From NCBI RefSeq assembly GCF_014805625.2, contig NW_023998415.1:36229846-36293845 (forward strand): a stretch of 64,000 nucleotides of DNA, written 5' to 3'. The notes beneath the pieces were generated by a model. The model saw nothing but the letters and a program-made list of their open reading frames with translations, did not search any database and had not been told where the DNA came from. Positions 59,431 through 64,000 of the stretch are shown here, piece by piece; within the stretch, counting starts at the first letter, position 1, and each line of letters starts with the position of its first letter. A program made the translations under genes and the position numbers. The DNA comes from Glossina fuscipes. Taxonomy: Eukaryota; Arthropoda; Insecta; Diptera; Glossinidae.

Positions 59431-60520
59431 GAATAATTGCAATGCTTTTGACTGGATGGCAAAGGGAATGAACTACGGATCTGTCGGTATGAATATACTA
59501 AACGGTATGTTGGCTAATAACGAAAGTTAAATGAACTCGGATCTCGGTGAATGAGTCACAAAAATCGATATATTATTGAAAACCCAAACGTACCTACGCA
59601 CAACCAATTTGGTATTCTTTGCGATTCGTTTGATTCCGCAATCAACAAACAAACGAAAAGGCGGACAATAATACCAGTAAGGCTAATAACTTATTAGCAT
59701 ACCATGATCAGCAGGTCAAACCGCACACGTCAGCGTTTAGCACGTATTTGCTTATTGGAATATAATATTAGGGCATAAAATAACTTCTTCCAATTCAATT
59801 CCAAAGGTGTAGTAACTGAATTCAACTTTAACTTCTCAATTTGAGAAGCTTTAAACTCTATCTCCATCGCAGACGTAACAGGATTTTTTGAAAAAAAAAA
59901 AAAACAAACAACATTTACGGGAGTCAGCACTTTTTTGGTTCATTTCAAAAGAAAAAATGCGGCTGAATGATGACGAGTGGTGAACAGTGATGATATGCAG
60001 TACGGTATCTAACACGCAAATAATGCTAAAGCAGACTAGGCGCACTGGTAATATCAGCGATACTGGTAAATATCCATGACGGTTCTCTTCGGATGGTCAA
60101 CTGGCCGTGATCTATTATACTATAACCATATACTATAATTTATAGCTAATATAGATGGGAAAAAAGACGGATGCAATATGTTAGAGATCATGATATCATA
60201 ATTACTCAGCATGATAAGCCTCGTCCACGTATAACGAGGTTCCCTTAGGAGGTCCGAATGCTACCCCCAACCCGGTTGGCAGCAAATATTACTTGTCCTG
60301 ATTAACATTCGGTACAATCGATGATCTGATGTATTCCACAAGCAGGGTTTCCTTGTCAATGATGATGGCCGAAGAAGGGGTTCTTTTGTTGACAGCCTCG
60401 TGCTCTGTCTATAACCTCAGAAAGGCAGTAACTAGCAAGGGAAAATACTTTGACGGTAGTATCATATTTATTTTCTTGTTGCGATTTGTAACAAAGGTTT
60501 AGGCTATAACATGCAATTTG

Positions 60521-60553
<33 letters not shown>

Positions 60554-61045
60554 GCCACATTTCATGGCTAATTTTTTCTCCAAAAAAAAATGTTTTGGCT
60601 AAAACAAAGTTAGCTAAGCTATTCCGCTGAAGACTACTTGAACTTCACGACAAAATGGGTATGAAGTTTATTTTATCTGTTCGCGTATTTCATCAATATT
60701 CGCCGACTAAAGAAACGATTTCGCGGTTTCGATCCTAAAGCAACCGATTAAACTAACATTGTATAATGATTCGATGGCTTGGTCACCAAAAAACGAAATA
60801 GCTTTCTATGCTCGTCAAAAGTTTTGAAGTGAATATTCATGAAAATTTATATCAATTATTGGCAGAGAGGAAATTTTCAAATATATCGAATTAAATCAAA
60901 TATCGTTGACATGACGAATTGTCATATCAAGTGGCATGAGTGTGTACGCCATGGAAAATTATAAAATTTCTTATAAATTCGCATCTATCAACTTGAGAGC
61001 TGTCGCATTCTAATAGGTGCGCGCAAGCTTTTTTTGTCCATTTTT
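59431..61045. other. Non-coding stretch, nothing recognised
   Basis: Unique sequence with a long poly-A tract (60523-60552). No gene or known repeat was identified. Confidence 0.5.
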
Positions 61046-62138
61046 ATACCCATTCCCGAAAGATGAGAGATATATCGATTTTGTCAAACTGCTTGCAATA
61101 TCCAGAAGGAAGCATCATAGATCCCATATAGTGTATATAATCTTGATCAGCATCAAATTCTGAATCGATTTAAACATGTCCGTCTATCCGTCTGTCCGCC
61201 AATGTGTCTGTCCGCCTATGTTATGTCTGTTGTAAATAATCTCATGGTCGCGAAGATGAAGCCATCACCTTGATATTTGGTAGAAAAATTGGAATTCTTG
61301 AAAGCAAGTTGAAACTGATCTAAATCGGTAGAAGGATACGCCCACAACGCCTTTGTAAACTAAAAACATTTTTGTTTTATAAAATGAATAAAAAATTGAT
61401 TTTTGCTCATTAGATAAATGTACGAAAATTTGTCCCCATACTCTATGGGCGAGACAGTCGCACCTGTACAAAGATGGGAAAGGTTAACCACGCCCATCTA
61501 GCACTATTGTATATCAAAATTTAATTTTGTTTTCGATACCTTGATTAGCCGCAGAAACAAGCCTCAAAAACACCATAAAGTATATAAATTCTTGGCCAAT
61601 TTTAAATTTGGAATGCACCTAAACATGGTTGCATTTGCATTGGCCTTCTTATTTTGAAAAGCCATTATATGGATAATGGTTGTAGTATCTCTGCTGTTTT
61701 TTCCCCATAATAAATGTAACATCGAAAAAAGGAAGCTTCAGCGACGCTATATAGTATAAATACATTCCTGATCAGAGTGAAATTCTGAGTTGATTTAGCC
61801 ACATTTGTCCGTCTGCCCCCTTGTGTGGTAAGTGTTGTTGGCATTCTCCTGGCCCCAAAAAGGAAAATATCAAATTTTAATTTGATAGAAACATTGGAAG
61901 TTTCTGCAGACAGATTGGTATTGAAAATGGGCCAAATTGGTGAGAGCAGAAGCGCACAGTGGAGCGTAAACTGAACGCAACTTTAACAAAATTTTCTTTA
62001 ACAAAAATTTTCGAATTTTTGCTATATTTTTTGATATTTTTTGATTACCATCAACGAGAGATGAGAGATATATTTATATTGCAAATCGTTGGCAACAGCC
62101 AGAAGTAAGCTCCAGGGACCGCACAAGGTATACATATT
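61046..62138 (+). repeat. Cluster of family A fragments, same orientation
   Basis: Successive starts are seen near 61046 (TTATACCCATTCCCGAAAGA), about 61555 (decayed CAGAAACAAGCCTC then TCTTGGCCAATTTTAAATTT), about 61700 (AATGTAACATCG then GGAAGCTTCAGC and CCTGATCAGAG) and about 62045 (CCATCAACGAGAGATG then AACAGCCAGAAG). GTCC/GTCT runs follow the cores at 61179-61235 and 61806-61820. All face the same way, suggesting repeated insertion or local tandem duplication. Confidence 0.7.
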
Positions 62139-62467
62139 GCTAGAGAAATTTCAAGCCTAATTTCATTCCAACTAATTGATTTTCCCCAGCGAAATAAATT
62201 TCGGAGAGAAGGAAAAACCACTGCCGGACGGCGAAAAAGATTAGCTGTAAGCAAATCAATTATGGTGACTTGCTTATATAAGTAGAATATTTGAACAGAA
62301 TGAGAGAGTCGGAAAAGAGCATTTCAGTCGAGAAGAGAGTTTAAGTTAAGAACGCTGTTAAATTAAGTGCACTGTAAATAATCCTAACCTTAAATAAATT
62401 GATTGTAAATAAAACCGCGATCTAGTTATACGAACCGTATCAAGGAAATCAATTTCGTAATAATATT
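62134..62467 (+). mobile_element. Probable solo LTR inserted in a family A core
   Basis: About 324 bp (62139-62462) interrupt a family A copy: the left side stops at TATACATATT and the right side resumes ATTGATCAGCATCAAG, which joined together give a normal core. ATATT flanks both sides (62134-62138 and 62463-62467), as expected for a 5-bp integrase duplication. The insert has a TATA-like GCTTATATAAG (62272-62282), then AGTCGAGAAGAGAG, AAGTTAAGAACGCTG and TTAAATAAATTGATTGTAAA with AATAAA signals, an order typical of Ty3/gypsy LTRs. Canonical TG...CA ends are absent, so the exact termini and strand are provisional. Confidence 0.55.
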
Positions 62468-63010
62468 ATTGATCAGCATCAAGTTCTAAAGTGTTTTAAG
62501 CCTGGCTATCCATCCATCCGTCTGTCCGTCTATGTAATGTCTGGAGTAGACTTTCTCCTTGTCGCACACATTAAAGTTTTGAGTTAACATTTGCCGGAAA
62601 GCTTTGCAAGTTCTTACATGCAGATTGATATTGAAGATGGGACAAATTCGTCAAAGTAGACGTCACAGTAAAGCGTAACTTAACATTACTTCCTTTATCT
62701 GAATAAAAATTTTTACTTTTTGACTTATTATCAATAAACTAAGGCTGAAATTTTCTTTATTTACTTTATGGACAATACTACTGTTCACAAGATGGACGAT
62801 TTCTTTTCTTGGAAGTTCAATCAATTTCGTATCATGAAAATAGGAGCTTGAAGAGTAGAGTGTGACAAGGTGAATGTGTTAGTTGCAAATTAAATAGCGC
62901 GGACGTCAAAACGTGATGGATTATTTTTCCGATCGATTAAGAAGACTTGGAGAGTAGATATAGATAGGGATAAGGATGGTGGGCCCGATTATAATTTCCT
63001 TCCTTGTTGA
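62468..63010 (+). repeat. Family A element, right part resumed after the LTR
   Basis: It continues GATCAGCATCAAGTTCTAAA, CCATCCGTCTGTCCGTC, and the body to GAGCTTGAAGAGTAGAGTG and GGATGGTGGGCCC, matching the end of the copy at 33311-34055. Confidence 0.7.
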
Positions 63011-64000
63011 AAATGTATTTATGTAAAATAATCTTTCGTATGCCACACGCATAGTATGAATATTCAATTAATAAAATTAAAATTGAAACTGTTTAAGACA
63101 AAAGGCGAAAAACGATAGGAAACAATACTTCCGTCCGATATTGAACGATAAGATTGCATTCCCTTAAATTGTCAAATAATTATTTTATTAACAAATAACA
63201 AAATCATTTCATTGATTTTGATCAATTTATAATCAATACATTTTCTTACCTCGTATGTATTGTACAATTCTATTAATTGAAAAGAAAAAAAAAAAAAAAA
63301 AAACAAGAAGAAGAAGAAAAAAAGAAAAACCTTTGAAGTTTCATTCATCTTTATTTTCCCTTCTCGCACATAGTATTTTATGTTCCAATAATTTTGGTTT
63401 CATGAGTTTGAAGAAATTTTAAACTTCTTAACCTACTTTGCCGATTACTTCATTAAAATTAAAATTATTATAAATCGTTTATAATTTGTGTAATAGATTC
63501 TTTTCCCCTTTTCTTTTCTTTTCTTTTCTTTCTCTTCCCTTCATTAAATGGATTTTGCTATACTTTATCGTTGTTTATTAGGCACACTATTCTATATGCA
63601 TCATTGAAAAGTTTCGATGATAACGTGCGTCATAGATAAGCTATGTAGATAATGATCGATTGCATTTTCAATTTTGGAAAATTAAAATGATTGAAATTAG
63701 AATTGAAATATGATCCAAATGATTGGATCGAGTTAACCTTAATGATATTGATTTTACTTCAATCATTTCGTGCTTATATACACCGAAATTTGAGGGCAGT
63801 TAGAGCTTTCCGTATTTCTACTATCTACCTAATACCGTTATTAAAGTCATACATTGATGATATGATTACTTTTCTCTTTTACGCTCTTTAACCTTGTAAT
63901 TATTGATAGGAAAGTTCATTGTGTGCGCACAATTATCTGATCGAAATTTCAATACCGATCACTATCATAAATCAATGCAATGCACATCACGCAGCCTTCG
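63011..64000. other. Non-coding stretch to the window end
   Basis: AT-rich sequence with poly-A (63284-63303) and a TTTTC run (63509-63531). No gene was recognised. Confidence 0.5.

Noticed and set aside
61179..61235. Short regularly spaced GTCC/GTCT tetramers, considered as a CRISPR-like or satellite array
   Set aside because: The units are 4 bp with no spacers and recur in every family A copy; they are the GTCY tract of that element.

Overview
This window looks like intergenic and/or intronic DNA from a schizophoran (higher) fly, possibly a tephritid-like species. The evidence is strong AT richness, dense TTG/ATT/CT/TA microsatellites, many copies of short dispersed elements with GTCY-type runs (the mini-me pattern described in Diptera), Tc1 and mariner relics, a jockey/CR1-like LINE and a Ty3/gypsy relic. 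The species is an inference; no host gene, rRNA or complete tRNA was recognised. The only long coding region is the reverse transcriptase of a 5'-truncated LINE on the minus strand (46974-48923). Two 10-N assembly gaps are present, at 18662-18671 and 29012-29021.

Layout. 1-8.4 kb: unique AT-rich DNA with one family A repeat (1436-1640), a tRNA-headed SINE-like copy (about 5666-5750) and a pogo/Tigger-like element with terminal inverted repeats (6359-6921). 8.4-19.2 kb: microsatellite-dense DNA almost free of recognisable transposons, except a SINE copy with a perfect 12-bp target-site duplication and an AAT tail (17470-17675). 19.9-35 kb: a graveyard of elements. It holds family B repeats, a Tc1-like transposase relic split by a family B copy, a Ty3/gypsy integrase relic, a third SINE copy and a long family A copy. 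35-41 kb: microsatellite-dense again. 41-56 kb: mariner relics, the LINE, and further family A and B copies. 56.9-59.5 kb: microsatellite-dense. 61.0-63.0 kb: a same-orientation cluster of family A fragments, one split by a probable solo LTR.

The elements record a relative order of events. Tc1 came before the family B copy at 22565-23232, because removing that copy rejoins the Tc1 reading frame. A family A copy came before the LTR at about 62139-62462, because the family A core resumes after it. The SINE at 17482 and the LINE look youngest, because they keep an intact duplication and an uninterrupted reading frame respectively. The most novel-looking item is the tRNA-derived SINE family, since such SINEs are poorly known in higher flies. 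All family names rest on reading motifs by eye; no database search was run.
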